A program made the position numbers and the translations under genes. From the NCBI GenBank assembly GCA_023383815.1, contig JAHDYG010000004.1, positions 1-64,000 on the forward strand: 64,000 nucleotides of DNA, read 5' to 3'. Below are positions 32,646 through 43,756 of the stretch, piece after piece. The number at the start of each line of letters is the position of its first letter. The stretch's first letter is position 1. The notes beneath the pieces were generated by a model. It ran no database searches. It was given only the letters and a program-made list of their open reading frames with translations, and was not told the DNA's origin. This DNA is from Rhodocyclaceae bacterium (lineage in GTDB: Bacteria > Pseudomonadota > Gammaproteobacteria > Burkholderiales > Rhodocyclaceae).

Positions 32646-34055
32646 ATGAAAGCCCAAACCTTGTACGAAAAACTCTGGTCGAGTCATCTCGTTCGACAGG
32701 AGGCCGACGGCACTGCGCTGATCTACATCGACCGCCATCTGGTCCATGAGGTCACGAGTCCGCAGGCGTTCGAGGGCTTGAAGCTCGCCGGACGCAAGCC
32801 CTGGCGGGTGAGTTCGATCGTCGCGACGGCGGATCACAATACGCCGACCGATCACTGGGAAGCAGGAATCCTGGATCCGGTCTCGCGTCAGCAGGTCGAG
32901 ACACTGGATGCGAACATCCGCGCCTCGGGGGCGCTCGCCTATTTTCCGTTCCGTGATGCGCGCCAGGGCATCGTGCACGTGATCGGGCCGGAAAACGGTG
33001 CCACGCTGCCGGGCATGACCGTCGTATGCGGGGATTCGCATACCTCGACGCACGGCGCCTTTGCCTGTCTTGCGCACGGCATCGGCACCTCGGAAGTCGA
33101 GCACGTGCTGGCCACGCAGTGCCTGCTGCAGAAGAAATCGAAGACGATGCGCATTTCGGTCGAGGGTACCCTCGGGCGCGGGGTATCGGCCAAGGATGTC
33201 GTGCTCGCGATCATCGGCGAGATCGGCACCGCAGGCGGGACGGGCTACGCGATCGAGTTTGCCGGCAGCGCGATCCGCTCGCTGTCGATGGAAGGGCGCA
33301 TGACGGTCTGCAACATGGCCATCGAGGCGGGGGCGCGCGCCGGCCTGGTGGCGGTGGACGACACCACGATCGCCTATCTCGAAGGCAAGCCCTTCGCACC
33401 GACCGGTGCGTCGTGGGAGCAGGCGGTCGACTACTGGCGGACGCTGCATTCGGACGAGGGCGCGGTCTTCGACAAGGAGGTCGTGCTCGATGCGGCCCGC
33501 ATCGAGCCGCAGGTGACGTGGGGCACCTCGCCCGAGATGGTGGCGCCGATCGGTGGCCGGATCCCGGATCCGGCCACCGTCGCGGACCCGGTCAAGCGCG
33601 AGGGGATCGAGCGCGCGCTGAAGTACATGGGGCTCGCGCCGAATACGCCGATCGGCGAGATTCCGGTCGATCAGGTCTTCATCGGTTCGTGTACCAACTC
33701 GCGCATCGAAGACCTGCGCGAGGCCGCCGCCGTGGTGCGCGGCCGGAGCAAGGCGCCGGGCGTGCGGCGGGTGCTGGTGGTACCGGGCTCCGGGCTGGTC
33801 AAGCGCCAGGCCGAGGCGGAGGGGCTCGACGAGATCTTCCGCACGGCGGGTTTCGAGTGGCGTGAGCCGGGGTGCTCGATGTGTCTGGCGATGAATGCCG
33901 ACCGGCTCGAACCGGGTGAGCACTGCGCGTCGACGTCGAACCGCAACTTCGAGGGACGCCAGGGCATGGGCGGCCGGACCCATCTGGTGAGTCCGGCAAT
34001 GGCCGCGGCCGCGGCCGTGACGGGGCGCTTCTGCGACGTGCGGGAGCTCGCCTGA
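32646..34055 (+). CDS. leuC: 3-isopropylmalate dehydratase large subunit
   Basis: This 469-residue aconitase-family subunit, with LeuD, isomerises 2- to 3-isopropylmalate in leucine synthesis. [13 protein letters not shown] and the 4Fe-4S Cys in [10 protein letters not shown] and [10 protein letters not shown] are present. The length matches the family. It is first of the leuC-(entericidin)-leuD-leuB-asd run; I see no convincing leader peptide ahead of it. Confidence 0.95.
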   Translation: MKAQTLYEKLWSSHLVRQEADGTALIYIDRHLVHEVTSPQAFEGLKLAGRKPWRVSSIVATADHNTPTDHWEAGILDPVSRQQVETLDANIRASGALAYFPFRDARQGIVHVIGPENGATLPGMTVVCGDSHTSTHGAFACLAHGIGTSEVEHVLATQCLLQKKSKTMRISVEGTLGRGVSAKDVVLAIIGEIGTAGGTGYAIEFAGSAIRSLSMEGRMTVCNMAIEAGARAGLVAVDDTTIAYLEGKPFAPTGASWEQAVDYWRTLHSDEGAVFDKEVVLDAARIEPQVTWGTSPEMVAPIGGRIPDPATVADPVKREGIERALKYMGLAPNTPIGEIPVDQVFIGSCTNSRIEDLREAAAVVRGRSKAPGVRRVLVVPGSGLVKRQAEAEGLDEIFRTAGFEWREPGCSMCLAMNADRLEPGEHCASTSNRNFEGRQGMGGRTHLVSPAMAAAAAVTGRFCDVRELA

Positions 34056-34075
34056 AGCATGAATGGAGGTGCAGG

Positions 34076-34204
34076 ATGAAAAAGCTGTCGATCTGGATCC
34101 TCATCATCGCAGCCGCGGTGGCTGCTACCGGGTGCAATACCGTGCGCGGTGTGGGCAAGGACGTCGAAAAGGGTGGCCAGGCCATCCAGAGGGCCGTGAA
34201 ATAA
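34076..34204 (+). CDS. Entericidin A/B family lipoprotein
   Basis: This 42-residue peptide reads [20 protein letters not shown], a lipoprotein signal, followed by [18 protein letters not shown], the EcnAB pattern. A GGAGG box (34064-34068) precedes ATG 34076. Its stop and the leuD start share a base (TAATG), so translation is coupled. Entericidins are small toxin/antidote-like envelope lipoproteins; insertion between leuC and leuD recurs in Betaproteobacteria. Confidence 0.88.
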   Translation: MKKLSIWILIIAAAVAATGCNTVRGVGKDVEKGGQAIQRAVK

Positions 34205-34845
34205 TGAAAGCATTCAATGTTGTGGATGGGCTGGTCGTGCCGCTCGACCGTGCGAACGTCGATACCGACGCGATCATCCCGAAGCAGTTCCTGAAGTCGA
34301 TCCAGCGCAGCGGGTTCGGCCCGAACCTGTTCGACGAGTGGCGCTACCTCGATCACGGCGAACCGGGGCAGGATTGCAGTGCGCGTCCGCTCAATCCGGA
34401 TTTCGTGCTCAACCGGCCGCGCTATCGGGGCGCGCAGATCCTGCTCACGCGCGACAACTTCGGTTGCGGCAGTTCGCGCGAGCACGCGCCCTGGGCGCTG
34501 GAGGACTACGGTTTCCGGGCCCTGATCGGGACGAGCTTTGCCGACATCTTCTTCAACAACTGTTTCAAGAACGGTCTGTTGCCGATCGTGCTGCCAGCGT
34601 CCGAAGTCGATGAACTCTTCCGTCGCTGCGAGGCGAACGAGGGTTTCCGGCTCGTCGTCGATCTGCCCGCCCAGCGCATCCAGTGTCCGGACGACGGACG
34701 GATGATCGCGTTCGAGATCGATGCCTTCCGCAAGGAGTGCCTGCTGAACGGATGGGATGACATCGGCCTGACGCTGCGCCATGCAGACGAGATCCGCGCG
34801 TTCGAGGAGCGGCGCAGGGGCGAGCATCCTTACTATTTTTCCTGA
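34204..34845 (+). CDS. leuD: 3-isopropylmalate dehydratase small subunit
   Basis: The 213-residue subunit pairs with LeuC. Markers are [18 protein letters not shown] near the start and [17 protein letters not shown] 34204 was chosen for M-K-A-F-N-V-V-D-G and coupling to the entericidin stop; the frame extended upstream is the shadow of that gene. Confidence 0.95.
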   Translation: MKAFNVVDGLVVPLDRANVDTDAIIPKQFLKSIQRSGFGPNLFDEWRYLDHGEPGQDCSARPLNPDFVLNRPRYRGAQILLTRDNFGCGSSREHAPWALEDYGFRALIGTSFADIFFNNCFKNGLLPIVLPASEVDELFRRCEANEGFRLVVDLPAQRIQCPDDGRMIAFEIDAFRKECLLNGWDDIGLTLRHADEIRAFEERRRGEHPYYFS

Positions 34846-34897
34846 GTCACCAAGTCCGACGGAATGCTCCGGCGGCGCATCGAGGAGTGGATTGCAG

Positions 34898-35974
34898 ATG
34901 AAGATTTGTGTGTTGCCCGGTGACGGGATCGGACCCGAGATCATGGCCGAGGCGGTGCGGGTGCTCGAAGCCTTGGAACTGGGCTTCGAGATGGAAACTG
35001 CCCTGCTGGGAGGTTGTGCCGTCGATGCGACCGGAGAGCCCTACCCGCAGGCAACCTCGGCGCTCGCACGCGCTGCCGATGCGGTCCTGCTCGGCGCCGT
35101 GGGGGGTCCGCAGTGGGACAACCTGCCGCGGCCGCAGCGGCCCGAACGCGGCCTGCTCGGTATCCGCAAGGAGCTCGGGCTGTTCGCGAACCTGCGGCCG
35201 GCAATCCTCTACCCGGAACTGGCCAATGCCTCGTCGCTGAAACCGGAGATCGTGGCGGGTCTGGACATCCTGATCGTGCGAGAGCTGACCGGCGACATCT
35301 ACTTCGGTCAGCCGCGCGGCATCGAGCAGCGCGAGATCGATGGACGCAGCGAGCGCTACGGCTTCAACACGATGCATTACACCGAGAGCGAGATCCGCCG
35401 CATCGGGCGCGTGGCCTTCGAGGCCGCACGCAAGCGCGACCGGCGGCTGTGCTCGGTCGACAAGATGAACGTGCTGGAAACGACCCAGTTGTGGCGTGAC
35501 GTGATGACTGAGCTTGCGGCCGACTATCCGGACGTCGAGCTGTCGCACATGCTGGTCGACAACGCCGCGATGCAGCTCGTGCGCGCGCCCAAGCAGTTCG
35601 ACGTGATGGTGACGGGCAACATGTTCGGTGACATCCTGTCCGACGAGGCCTCGATGCTGACTGGTTCGATCGGCATGCTGCCGTCGGCCTCGCTCGATGA
35701 GCGCAACAAGGGCCTGTACGAGCCGTCCCACGGTTCGGCGCCCGACATTGCCGGCAAGGGAGTCGCGAATCCACTCGCGACGATCCTGTCGGCGGCCATG
35801 ATGCTGCGCTACACCTTCGCGCTCGAAGCGCAGGCGCAACGGGTCGAGGGAGCGGTCAAGAAGGTCCTGGCGCAGGGCTACCGCACTGGCGACATCTTCG
35901 AGCAGGGGATGAGGAAGGTTGGAACGAGAGAGATGGGCGACGCCGTGCTGGCGGCGCTCCGTGACGGGTCGTGA
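34898..35974 (+). CDS. leuB: 3-isopropylmalate dehydrogenase
   Basis: This 358-residue NAD enzyme oxidatively decarboxylates 3-isopropylmalate. It has [10 protein letters not shown] at the start, the substrate loop N-L-R-P-A, the [10 protein letters not shown] motif, and the metal/NAD segment [14 protein letters not shown] 34898 follows a GAGGAG box. There is a 52-bp gap after leuD and 14 bp to asd. Confidence 0.95.
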   Translation: MKICVLPGDGIGPEIMAEAVRVLEALELGFEMETALLGGCAVDATGEPYPQATSALARAADAVLLGAVGGPQWDNLPRPQRPERGLLGIRKELGLFANLRPAILYPELANASSLKPEIVAGLDILIVRELTGDIYFGQPRGIEQREIDGRSERYGFNTMHYTESEIRRIGRVAFEAARKRDRRLCSVDKMNVLETTQLWRDVMTELAADYPDVELSHMLVDNAAMQLVRAPKQFDVMVTGNMFGDILSDEASMLTGSIGMLPSASLDERNKGLYEPSHGSAPDIAGKGVANPLATILSAAMMLRYTFALEAQAQRVEGAVKKVLAQGYRTGDIFEQGMRKVGTREMGDAVLAALRDGS

Positions 35975-35988
35975 AGAGGAAGATCGCA

Positions 35989-37125
35989 ATGAACAAGGTA
36001 GGTCTGGTTGGCTGGCGTGGCATGGTCGGTTCCGTGCTCATGCAACGCATGGTGGAAGAGGGTGATTTCGAGCATATCGAGCCGGTGTATTTCTCGACTT
36101 CGAATGCGGGCGGACGTGCTCCGGTGCTCGGTGGCAAGGAAGCCTCGGAGCCGCTGCTCGACGCGATGGACATCGACGCTTTGAGCCGCTGCGACATCGT
36201 GATCACCTGCCAGGGGGGCGACTACACCAAGGAGGTGTTTCCGAAGCTGCGCGCGACGGGCTGGAACGGACACTGGATCGATGCCGCCAGTGCGCTGCGC
36301 ATGGCCGACGACGCCGTGATCATCCTCGATCCGGTGAACGAGAACGTGATCCGCGAGGCGCTCGCGCGCGGTGGTCGTAACTGGATCGGTGGCAACTGCA
36401 CGGTTTCGCTGATGCTGATGGCGGTGGGTGGTCTCTTCCGCCAGGATCTCGTCGAGTGGGTTTCGGCGATGACCTATCAGGCGGCTTCGGGCGCGGGTGC
36501 CCAGAACATGCGCGAACTGCTGGCGCAGATGGGCATGCTCCACGATGCCGTGCGCGCCGAACTGGCCGAGCCGTCCTCCGCGATCCTGGAGATCGACCGC
36601 AAGGTGGCTCAGGTCATGCGTTCGGCCGACTTCCCGGTCAGGAACTTCCGTGGTACGGCGCTGGCCGGCAGCCTGATTCCGTGGATCGACACCGCGGTCG
36701 AGCACGGCCAGTCGAAGGAAGAATGGAAGGGCGGCGCCGAGTGCAACAAGATCCTCGGCCGGCCGGCCTTCCGTTCGCCCGGAAGCATTCCGGTCGATGG
36801 CCTGTGCGTGCGCGTCGGTGCGATGCGCTGCCACTCGCAGGGTCTGACCATCAAGTTGAAGAAGGACGTGCCGTTGAATGAGGTCGAGGCGATCATCGCC
36901 GGCGCAAACGACTGGGTGAAGGTGGTTCCGAACGATCGGGAGACCACGGAACGGGAACTGACCCCGGCAGCCGTGACCGGGACGCTCGCCGTTCCGGTCG
37001 GGCGCCTGCACAAGCTTGCGATGGGTCCGGAGTATCTGGGGGCCTTCACGGTGGGCGACCAGTTGCTGTGGGGGGCGGCCGAACCACTGCGCCGCATGCT
37101 GAGGATCCTTCTCGGCGAAGCGTGA
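35989..37125 (+). CDS. asd: Aspartate-semialdehyde dehydrogenase
   Basis: This 378-residue enzyme of the Gram-negative Asd type makes aspartate semialdehyde for lysine, threonine and methionine. [18 protein letters not shown] is the NADP-binding start, and [11 protein letters not shown] has the catalytic Cys. The start at 35989 has AGAGGAAG 8 bases upstream; a frame start at 35971 overlaps leuB. It is the end of the leu-asd unit. Confidence 0.95.
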   Translation: MNKVGLVGWRGMVGSVLMQRMVEEGDFEHIEPVYFSTSNAGGRAPVLGGKEASEPLLDAMDIDALSRCDIVITCQGGDYTKEVFPKLRATGWNGHWIDAASALRMADDAVIILDPVNENVIREALARGGRNWIGGNCTVSLMLMAVGGLFRQDLVEWVSAMTYQAASGAGAQNMRELLAQMGMLHDAVRAELAEPSSAILEIDRKVAQVMRSADFPVRNFRGTALAGSLIPWIDTAVEHGQSKEEWKGGAECNKILGRPAFRSPGSIPVDGLCVRVGAMRCHSQGLTIKLKKDVPLNEVEAIIAGANDWVKVVPNDRETTERELTPAAVTGTLAVPVGRLHKLAMGPEYLGAFTVGDQLLWGAAEPLRRMLRILLGEA

Positions 37126-37195
37126 AACCGCGGTCGCATACGGGCGTACACCGGCAAATGTGCGCCCGGGTTCACATCCCCTGTTGGGAAAAGGC

Positions 37196-37223
37196 TTGCG
37201 GGACAGGGTATGTGACGTATAAA
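37196..37223 (+). promoter_or_regulatory. Candidate promoter of fimV
   Basis: TTGCGG (37196-37201) and TATAAA (37218-37223) are spaced by 16 bp in a 180-bp AT-rich gap after asd. A second AT-rich stretch follows (TGCTAGATTG near 37267). Confidence 0.45.
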
Positions 37224-37355
37224 TTTCTTTATTAAATATAGAATTGCTGCGCAAAGTTCAAGAAAATGCTAGATTGTTACAAAAGTACGGATGGATGAAG
37301 TCCGTCCGTGATCCCATGTCCCGTGCCGCTCGGCACCCGCGGGGTGCGTAAAACT

Positions 37356-40300
37356 ATGACAGCTATGAAAACTTCGCTCAAGGCGAGCCTGATTGCAGTT
37401 GCGATCGCGGCTCTTCCTCATGGCAGCCACGCTGCGGGTCTCGGTGCCATCAACGTCTTCAGCGGACTCGGACAGCCACTCCGGGCGGAGATCGAGCTGA
37501 ACGCCACCCCTCAGGAACTGCAGACCCTGGCCGCAAAGGTTGCCTCGGTGGATGCATTCCGGCAGGCCAACGTGAGCTACTCGCAGGTCATGACCGGGGT
37601 CCGCCTGGTCGTAGAGCCGCGCGGCAGTCGTGCCGTGGTCAAGGTCAGTACCGATCGTCCGGTCAATGAGCCCTTCCTTGATCTGATCGTCGAGATCAAC
37701 TGGTCCACGGGGCGCATGCATCGGGGATACACTTTCCTGCTGGATCCTGTCGATGTCGGGGCTGCCGCAGCGGCCCCGGTTTCCGTTGCGCCGCCCCGGG
37801 TGGTCGACGGGCCGGAGGGGACGACCGCATCGACGCGTGCTGCAGCATCGCCCGCCGCAGAGTACAGGGTGCGCCGAGGCGATACGCTGCGGGCCATCGC
37901 GGCGAGCCATCGCGTCCAGGGCGCCAGTCTCGACCAGATGCTGGTTGCGCTCGTGCGCAGGAACCCCGAGGCCTTCGACGGTGGAAACATGAACCGTCTG
38001 CGTGCCGGAGCCATCCTTTCGATCCCGGACCAGGCTGCCGTGCTGGAGGTTGAGCACGCGCAGGCGCGGCGCGAGATCGTTGCCCAGGCTGCCGACTTCG
38101 ACGCGTACCGCAAGCGTCTCGCGGGTGCGGTCGCAGCACGTCCGGCACCGGCAGAGGACGGGTCGACCCGTGCCAGCGCAGGACAGATCGTGCCGCGCGT
38201 CGAGCAGGCAATGCCCGAGGGGCAGCAGGATCGCGTGGAGGTGTCGGGAGCGCGGCAGGAAGAGGCTGAGCGCACCCGGATCGCGAGGCTGGAGGCACTC
38301 GAAGAAGAACTGGTTGCACGCGAGAAGGCTCTGGAAGAGGCGAACAGCCGTCTGGCCGAACTCGAAAAGACGGTTCGGGATCTCCAGCGGCTCGTCGAGC
38401 TTCGTAACGAGGGGCTCGCCCAGTTGCAGCAACAGGCTCTTGCCCAGCAGCCGGGCGCCGAAACGACAGCGTCGGCGGCTCCGCCTGAATCCGCAGTGCC
38501 GGCAGCGCCCGTGCAGGCTGAGCCTGTTGCGCCCATGACGCAGGGTGAGGACCGCCCTCCGGTCGAAGCTTCGCAAGCGCCCGCCGCATCTTCCGAGGCT
38601 CCGACGGTTCCGGCTCAGCCCGCCACTCCTCCAGAGCCGGCAGCAGCGGTGCAGCCTGCACCCGCGGCACCGGCACCGGCTTCAGAGCCCGCCGCGATTC
38701 CGGAACGGCCGGTTTCCACGCCAGCACCTGCTCCGGTTGAATACGAGGAACCGGGATTCCTGCAGACGCTGCTCGATGACCCGACACTGCTTGCAGGCGG
38801 TGGGGCGGCACTCGCGATCCTGCTCGGATACGCCGGCCTGCGCATGCGCAAGCGCCGCAAGGAGGATGAATCCGCGAGCCAGTTGTCCGGCATGAGCGAG
38901 TTTCCGTCCGAGGCGCAGTCGGCCTTTGGTGTGAAGGGTGGGCAGAGCGTCGATACCGGCAGCAGCAGTGTGCTGCAGAGCGATTTCAGTCAGTCTGGTC
39001 TGTCCGCGATCGATGCCGACGAAGGTGTCGATCCGGTTGCGGAAGCCGATGTCTACATGGCCTACGGGCGCGACGCGCAGGCCGAAGAGATCCTGCTCGA
39101 TGCCTTGAAGACCGACGTATCGCGCGGGGCCATTTATCTGAAGCTGCTCGAGATCTATGCTCAGCGCAAGAGCATCCGGCAGTTCGAGTCCGTTGCAACC
39201 GATTTCTACTCCCGTACGGGCGGCGCCGGAAGCGACTGGGCCAAGGCGGCGGAGATGGGGCGCAAGCTCGATCCCGAGAATCCGCTGTATCGCCAGAGTC
39301 AGGGCGCTGAAGAGGTTGAGCCGGTCGATACCCAGCCGGGCACTCAACCCGGAATGGAGCCGCTGCCGTCGGCGGAGCTGCAGCGGCTGCCGGAGCCGCC
39401 CGAGCCTGAGATCGAAGCCGAGCCTGAGCCAGCGGAAGACGTGCTCCACTTCGAGATGCCGGAGCCTGCAGCCTCGGTTGAAGAGGCGCGCGAGGAGGAG
39501 TCCTCCGTTCAGCCGGCTGGCGCTGACAAGAGCGCACTGCGTTTCGAGGATACATGGGCGTTGCCTGGCCAGTCCGAAGACGCCGCGGAGCAGGCGGAAC
39601 CGGCCGCTGCGGATCAGCCCGTTGCCGAGGCTGCAAGCGAGGAATCCGGATACGCCGTACTCGACTTCGATCTCGGAATGGAGCCGGAGCAGCAGGTGAC
39701 AGCCGAGGCAGCGCAACCGGAAGCCGGTGTGGCTGACGAGGCCGTTGCGGCCGTAGACGAGACGTTCGAACTTGACCTTGGCGAGACACCGGTTTCGCAG
39801 ACATCTTCGACGGCTCCTGCGCAAGCCGAACCTTCTGCGGCGACGGCGGAAGCATCGATGAATGCTACGGTCATCAATGAAGGCCAGTTCTTCAGTGATT
39901 TTGCCGGTGATTCCGATGGTGATGATGCCCAGGTTCCCGCAGCGCCGGCGCAGGAGTCCGAATCGAACCTGGATTCGACCGTGTTCAACAACGACCTTCT
40001 GAATTTCGATTTCGACATCGACAGCGCGCCCGTTGGTGGAACGCCGACTCCGCCGGTCGATCTGTCCTCGATCGATCTGGACCTGTCCGACGAGGCGGCG
40101 GCGCCTGCAGAGGATTCCAGGGTTCAAGTCGATGAACCGGCTCTCGAAGGGGCCGACGCCTTCGAACTCCCGGAAACCGGAGATCAAGTCGGCGCGCTTT
40201 CCGTCGAGCCGGATGCGGGTTCCGGAGCCCCTGCGGAGGATCTGTTGCAGGAAGTCGACACCAAGCTCGATCTGGCTCGCGCGTACGAGGAAATGGGCGA

Positions 40301-40397
40301 CAAGGAAGGCGCACGGGAGCTGGTGGAAGAGGTGCTCCGGGAAGGCAATGCCGAGCAGCAGGCCGCAGCGCGCAGTCTGCTGGAGCGTCTGAGCTGA
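37356..40397 (+). CDS. fimV: FimV-family pilus assembly / polar hub protein
   Basis: This ~1013-residue protein has a signal peptide, an N-terminal FimV domain (L-G-A-I-N-V-F-S-G-L-G-Q-P-L-R-A-E-I-E-L), a LysM motif (Y-R-V-R-R-G-D-T-L-R-A-I-A, ~169-220), a coiled coil (~290-365), a Pro/Ala-rich linker and one TM helix (~480-497). A long acidic cytoplasmic region with a TPR-like A-Y-G-R-D-A-Q-A-E-E-I-L-L follows, then the conserved FimV C-terminus (K-L-D-L-A-R-A-Y-E-E-M-G-D-K-E-G-A-R). FimV organises type IV pili and the cell pole in Pseudomonas. The start could be 37356 or 37365. The asd-fimV-truA order is typical. Confidence 0.92.
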   Translation: MTAMKTSLKASLIAVAIAALPHGSHAAGLGAINVFSGLGQPLRAEIELNATPQELQTLAAKVASVDAFRQANVSYSQVMTGVRLVVEPRGSRAVVKVSTDRPVNEPFLDLIVEINWSTGRMHRGYTFLLDPVDVGAAAAAPVSVAPPRVVDGPEGTTASTRAAASPAAEYRVRRGDTLRAIAASHRVQGASLDQMLVALVRRNPEAFDGGNMNRLRAGAILSIPDQAAVLEVEHAQARREIVAQAADFDAYRKRLAGAVAARPAPAEDGSTRASAGQIVPRVEQAMPEGQQDRVEVSGARQEEAERTRIARLEALEEELVAREKALEEANSRLAELEKTVRDLQRLVELRNEGLAQLQQQALAQQPGAETTASAAPPESAVPAAPVQAEPVAPMTQGEDRPPVEASQAPAASSEAPTVPAQPATPPEPAAAVQPAPAAPAPASEPAAIPERPVSTPAPAPVEYEEPGFLQTLLDDPTLLAGGGAALAILLGYAGLRMRKRRKEDESASQLSGMSEFPSEAQSAFGVKGGQSVDTGSSSVLQSDFSQSGLSAIDADEGVDPVAEADVYMAYGRDAQAEEILLDALKTDVSRGAIYLKLLEIYAQRKSIRQFESVATDFYSRTGGAGSDWAKAAEMGRKLDPENPLYRQSQGAEEVEPVDTQPGTQPGMEPLPSAELQRLPEPPEPEIEAEPEPAEDVLHFEMPEPAASVEEAREEESSVQPAGADKSALRFEDTWALPGQSEDAAEQAEPAAADQPVAEAASEESGYAVLDFDLGMEPEQQVTAEAAQPEAGVADEAVAAVDETFELDLGETPVSQTSSTAPAQAEPSAATAEASMNATVINEGQFFSDFAGDSDGDDAQVPAAPAQESESNLDSTVFNNDLLNFDFDIDSAPVGGTPTPPVDLSSIDLDLSDEAAAPAEDSRVQVDEPALEGADAFELPETGDQVGALSVEPDAGSGAPAEDLLQEVDTKLDLARAYEEMGDKEGARELVEEVLREGNAEQQAAARSLLERLS

Positions 40398-40461
40398 TCT
40401 TCGGGAACGGATCTGCGTATCCGGCGTGGCCGGAGGAAATTGAAGGGACGGAGTCTGCTCG

Positions 40462-41064
40462 ATGCATCCAGGGGTCTTGATCCTGGTATGGCTGGGTGGG
40501 GTCGCGTCCCTTCAGCTCTTGCCATTTGGCGCATTGCTGGTTGTGGTGGGCGTGTTGCTCATCCTCGCACTTGCACTGGCCGGGCCGCCATGCCTGCGGT
40601 TGTTGCGACGCATTCGATTTCTCCTGCTGGCGATCGTGGTCCTGTTTGCCGGGTTTACGCCCGGAGAGGCCATGATTCCGGATCTGCCGCACCTGAGTCC
40701 GTCCTGGGAGGGTGCCGTGCTGGCGATGGAGCACGCCGGCAGGGTGCTCGCGGTCGTCTGTTGTGTGGCACTGCTGCTGCGAGCCCTTCCGCCGCAGCAG
40801 CTGGTGGGTGGGATGCACGCACTGCTGCGCCCCTTCGACTTTCTCGGTGTTTCTGCGGCGGACCGGATCGCGGTTCGCACCCTGCTTGTTCTCGAGTACG
40901 TCCAGAACGCGTCCGTGCGCGACTGGCAGGAGTGGCTGAGAGAAGGGCGGAATCCGTCAGAAGCGGCTCAGATCCAGGTAGCGCGTCAGGCCTTGCGGTG
41001 GTGGGATATCGTAGCGCTGCTCACCGGTTTCCTCCTTCTCGTGGCGCTGGGCGTGAAATGGTGA
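40462..41064 (+). CDS. Polytopic membrane protein, CbiQ/EcfT-like
   Basis: This 200-residue protein has four to five TM helices in the first ~110 residues and one at the C-terminus. The region A-L-L-L-R-A-L-P-P-Q-Q-L-V-G-G-M-H-A-L-L-R-P-F-D-F-L-G resembles the coupling helix of CbiQ/EcfT transporter subunits. No ATPase or S-component is adjacent, so the transport role is uncertain. Its stop overlaps the truA start (ATGGTGA). Confidence 0.6.
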   Translation: MHPGVLILVWLGGVASLQLLPFGALLVVVGVLLILALALAGPPCLRLLRRIRFLLLAIVVLFAGFTPGEAMIPDLPHLSPSWEGAVLAMEHAGRVLAVVCCVALLLRALPPQQLVGGMHALLRPFDFLGVSAADRIAVRTLLVLEYVQNASVRDWQEWLREGRNPSEAAQIQVARQALRWWDIVALLTGFLLLVALGVKW

Positions 41065-41855
41065 GGATCGCGATTGCCGTCGAATACGCCGGTGATGCCT
41101 TCGAGGGTTGGCAAAGCCAGTCGCATCGCAGGACCGTCCAGGATGTGCTGGAGGCAGCGATCGCGAGGATTGCGGCTCACCCTGTGAGGTTGCACTGCGC
41201 AGGCCGCACCGACGCGGGCGTCCATGCGACGGCCCAGGTCGCGCATTTCGATACCCCCTCCGTTCGTCCGCTGACCGCATGGGTTCGCGGGGTCAACAGT
41301 TACCTTCCAGCAGGAGTGCGGGTTCAGTGGGCTGTGCCCGTAGATGAGGGATTTCACGCACGGTACGGGGCGGTGGCGCGCCGGTACCGATACATCCTGC
41401 AGGAATCGGAAGTCGAGCCGGCCTTGTTGCGGGGGCGGGTCGGATGGTTTCACCTGCCACTTGACGCCGTCGCGATGAACGCGGCTGCTGCTGCGCTGGT
41501 CGGCGATCACGATTTCTCGGCCTTTCGCGCCGCGGCCTGTCAGGCGCGTACGCCCGTTCGCCGGATGTACGCGGCCTCCGTGCACAGAAGCGGTCGATAC
41601 GTGATCTTCGATTTTCACGCGAACGGCTTTCTTCACCATATGGTGCGCAATCTCGTCGGCGCGCTCGTCTACGTCGGAAAGGGCGCGCACGGTCCGCAAT
41701 GGATCGAAGCGCTCCTCACGCAGCGTGACCGCAGGCACGCTGCCCCGACCTTCATGGCGGACGGACTGTACCTGTGCGGGGTGGACTACCCGGCACGCTG
41801 GCCCCTGCCCGAGCAGGGGCGTATCATCGCGCTGCCCCGGATCCCCCTGCTCTGA
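41058..41855 (+). CDS. truA: tRNA pseudouridine(38-40) synthase
   Basis: The 265-residue TruA isomerises uridines 38-40 in the anticodon arm. The catalytic Asp is in C-A-G-R-T-D-A-G-V-H-A. Y-R-Y-I-L, H-D-F-S-A-F-R-A and F-L-H-H-M-V-R-N-L-V-G are all family blocks. ATG 41058 starts M-V-R-I-A-I-A-V-E-Y. It overlaps the membrane protein gene and lies 21 bp from trpF. Confidence 0.95.
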   Translation: MVRIAIAVEYAGDAFEGWQSQSHRRTVQDVLEAAIARIAAHPVRLHCAGRTDAGVHATAQVAHFDTPSVRPLTAWVRGVNSYLPAGVRVQWAVPVDEGFHARYGAVARRYRYILQESEVEPALLRGRVGWFHLPLDAVAMNAAAAALVGDHDFSAFRAAACQARTPVRRMYAASVHRSGRYVIFDFHANGFLHHMVRNLVGALVYVGKGAHGPQWIEALLTQRDRRHAAPTFMADGLYLCGVDYPARWPLPEQGRIIALPRIPLL

Positions 41856-41876
41856 TCGTCACCAAGAAGCTCACGA

Positions 41877-42500
41877 ATGGCCCGTACCCGAATCAAGATC
41901 TGCGGCCTGACGCGCCCGCAAGACGTCGTTGCGGCTGTGGAGGCCGGCGCCGACGCGATCGGCCTCGTGTTCTATCCGCCAAGCCCACGCAGTGTCAGCG
42001 TCGAGCGGGCGGTCGAGCTGACGGCGCTCGTCCCGCCGTTCGTCACGACGGTCGGCCTGTTCGTGAACCCGCAACCGCAACAGGTGAGCGCGGTGCTCGA
42101 CAGGGTTCCGCTGCAGGTGCTCCAGTTTCATGGTGACGAGCCGGAACCGGCCTGCAGTGGCTATGGACGCAGCTGGATCAAGGCAGCGAGGATGCAGCCG
42201 GGGATCGATCTGGTAGAATTCTGCGCTCTGCACCCGAGGGCCGCGGCCATCCTGCTGGATGCTTTTGTGGACGGGTATGGCGGTGGCGGGAAGGTTTTCG
42301 ACTGGTCTTTGATTCCGGAAGGCTTGAACAGACGCCTGATCCTGTCGGGCGGACTCGATCCAGACAATGTGACCGCAGCCGTGCGCCGGGTCAGGCCCTG
42401 GGCGGTCGATGTTTCGAGCGGTGTGGAGTCCGCCAAGGGAATCAAGGATGCAGCGCGGATCGCTGCCTTCATCGCCGGAGTTCGAGATGCAGATGACTGA
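41877..42500 (+). CDS. trpF: Phosphoribosylanthranilate isomerase
   Basis: The 207-residue TIM-barrel enzyme converts phosphoribosylanthranilate to CdRP in tryptophan synthesis. I-K-I-C-G-L-T has the catalytic Cys, and [14 protein letters not shown] has the Asp. L-S-G-G-L and V-D-V-S-S-G-V-E complete the pattern. It overlaps trpB by 14 bp. Confidence 0.95.
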   Translation: MARTRIKICGLTRPQDVVAAVEAGADAIGLVFYPPSPRSVSVERAVELTALVPPFVTTVGLFVNPQPQQVSAVLDRVPLQVLQFHGDEPEPACSGYGRSWIKAARMQPGIDLVEFCALHPRAAAILLDAFVDGYGGGGKVFDWSLIPEGLNRRLILSGGLDPDNVTAAVRRVRPWAVDVSSGVESAKGIKDAARIAAFIAGVRDADD

Positions 42501-43710
42501 GACACACGATGCCGTGCACAGCGCAGTTCCCGATGCGCAGGGGCATTTCGGCCGTTATGGCGGCGCGTTCGTTGCAGAAACCCTGCGGCCTGCGATCGAA
42601 GAGCTGCGAGTCGCCTACGAGGCGAGTCGTGCGGATCCCGAGTTCATCGCCGAATTCGAATACGAACTGAAGCACTACGTTGGCCGCCCGAGCCCGATCT
42701 ACCACGCAAAACGCTGGTCCGACCGTCTGGGCGGTGCGCGCATCTACCTCAAGCGAGAGGACCTGAACCATACGGGTGCGCACAAGGTGAACAACTGCAT
42801 CGGGCAGGCCATGCTCGCCCGCCGGATGCGAAAGCCGCGCGTGATCGCGGAGACCGGAGCGGGCCAGCACGGCGTTGCAACTGCGACGGTGGCGGCACGC
42901 TACGGGATGGAATGCGTGGTCTACATGGGCTCGGAGGATGTTCGCCGGCAAGCGGCCAACGTCTACCGCATGAAGCTGCTCGGTGCCACCGTGGTGCCGG
43001 TCGAATCGGGCTCGAAGACACTCAAGGATGCGCTCAATGAAGCAATGCGTGACTGGGTCACAAACGTTCACGACACCTTCTACATCATTGGTACCGTCGC
43101 CGGCCCCCACCCGTATCCCCTGATGGTGCGGGACTTCCAGTCCGTGATCGGGCGTGAGTGTCTCGTTCAGATGCCCGAGCTGACCGGGCGCCAGCCCGAT
43201 GCCGTGATTGCCTGCGTCGGCGGGGGCTCGAATGCGATGGGAATCTTCCATTCCTATGTGGATCAGCCCGAAGTGCGCCTGATCGGTGTCGAGGCCGCAG
43301 GCGAGGGCCTTGCGAGCGGACGACATGCGGCCAGCCTGAGCGCCGGTCGGCCGGGGATCCTGCATGGCAATCGAACCTATTTGCTGCAGAACGAGGACGG
43401 GCAGATCATCGAGACGCACTCGATTTCGGCTGGTCTGGACTATCCGGGGGTCGGGCCGGAGCACGCCTGGCTCAAGGACACAGGTCGGGCTGAGTATGTC
43501 TCGGTGACCGATGCCGAGGCCCTTCAGGCCTTTCATGACCTGTGTCGCCTCGAAGGGATCATTCCGGCGCTCGAGAGCGCGCACGCCCTGGCCTATGCAG
43601 CACGGATCGCGCCGACCCTCTCCAGCGACAGGATCCTGCTGGTCAACCTCTCCGGTCGGGGTGACAAGGATATTCATACGGTTGCCGAGAAATCCGGTAT
43701 CCAGTTCTGA
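42487..43710 (+). CDS. trpB: Tryptophan synthase beta subunit
   Basis: The 407-residue PLP subunit joins indole and serine. [12 protein letters not shown], the PLP lysine in [21 protein letters not shown] and G-G-G-S-N-A-M-G are intact. The start at 42487 follows GGAG at 5 bases; the Met at 42493 is an alternative. The gene is 46 bp upstream of trpA. Confidence 0.96.
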   Translation: MQMTETHDAVHSAVPDAQGHFGRYGGAFVAETLRPAIEELRVAYEASRADPEFIAEFEYELKHYVGRPSPIYHAKRWSDRLGGARIYLKREDLNHTGAHKVNNCIGQAMLARRMRKPRVIAETGAGQHGVATATVAARYGMECVVYMGSEDVRRQAANVYRMKLLGATVVPVESGSKTLKDALNEAMRDWVTNVHDTFYIIGTVAGPHPYPLMVRDFQSVIGRECLVQMPELTGRQPDAVIACVGGGSNAMGIFHSYVDQPEVRLIGVEAAGEGLASGRHAASLSAGRPGILHGNRTYLLQNEDGQIIETHSISAGLDYPGVGPEHAWLKDTGRAEYVSVTDAEALQAFHDLCRLEGIIPALESAHALAYAARIAPTLSSDRILLVNLSGRGDKDIHTVAEKSGIQF

Positions 43711-43756
43711 ACCCAGTGCCGCCGGTCATGCCGGCTGGACCCGCTTTCTCATTCAA

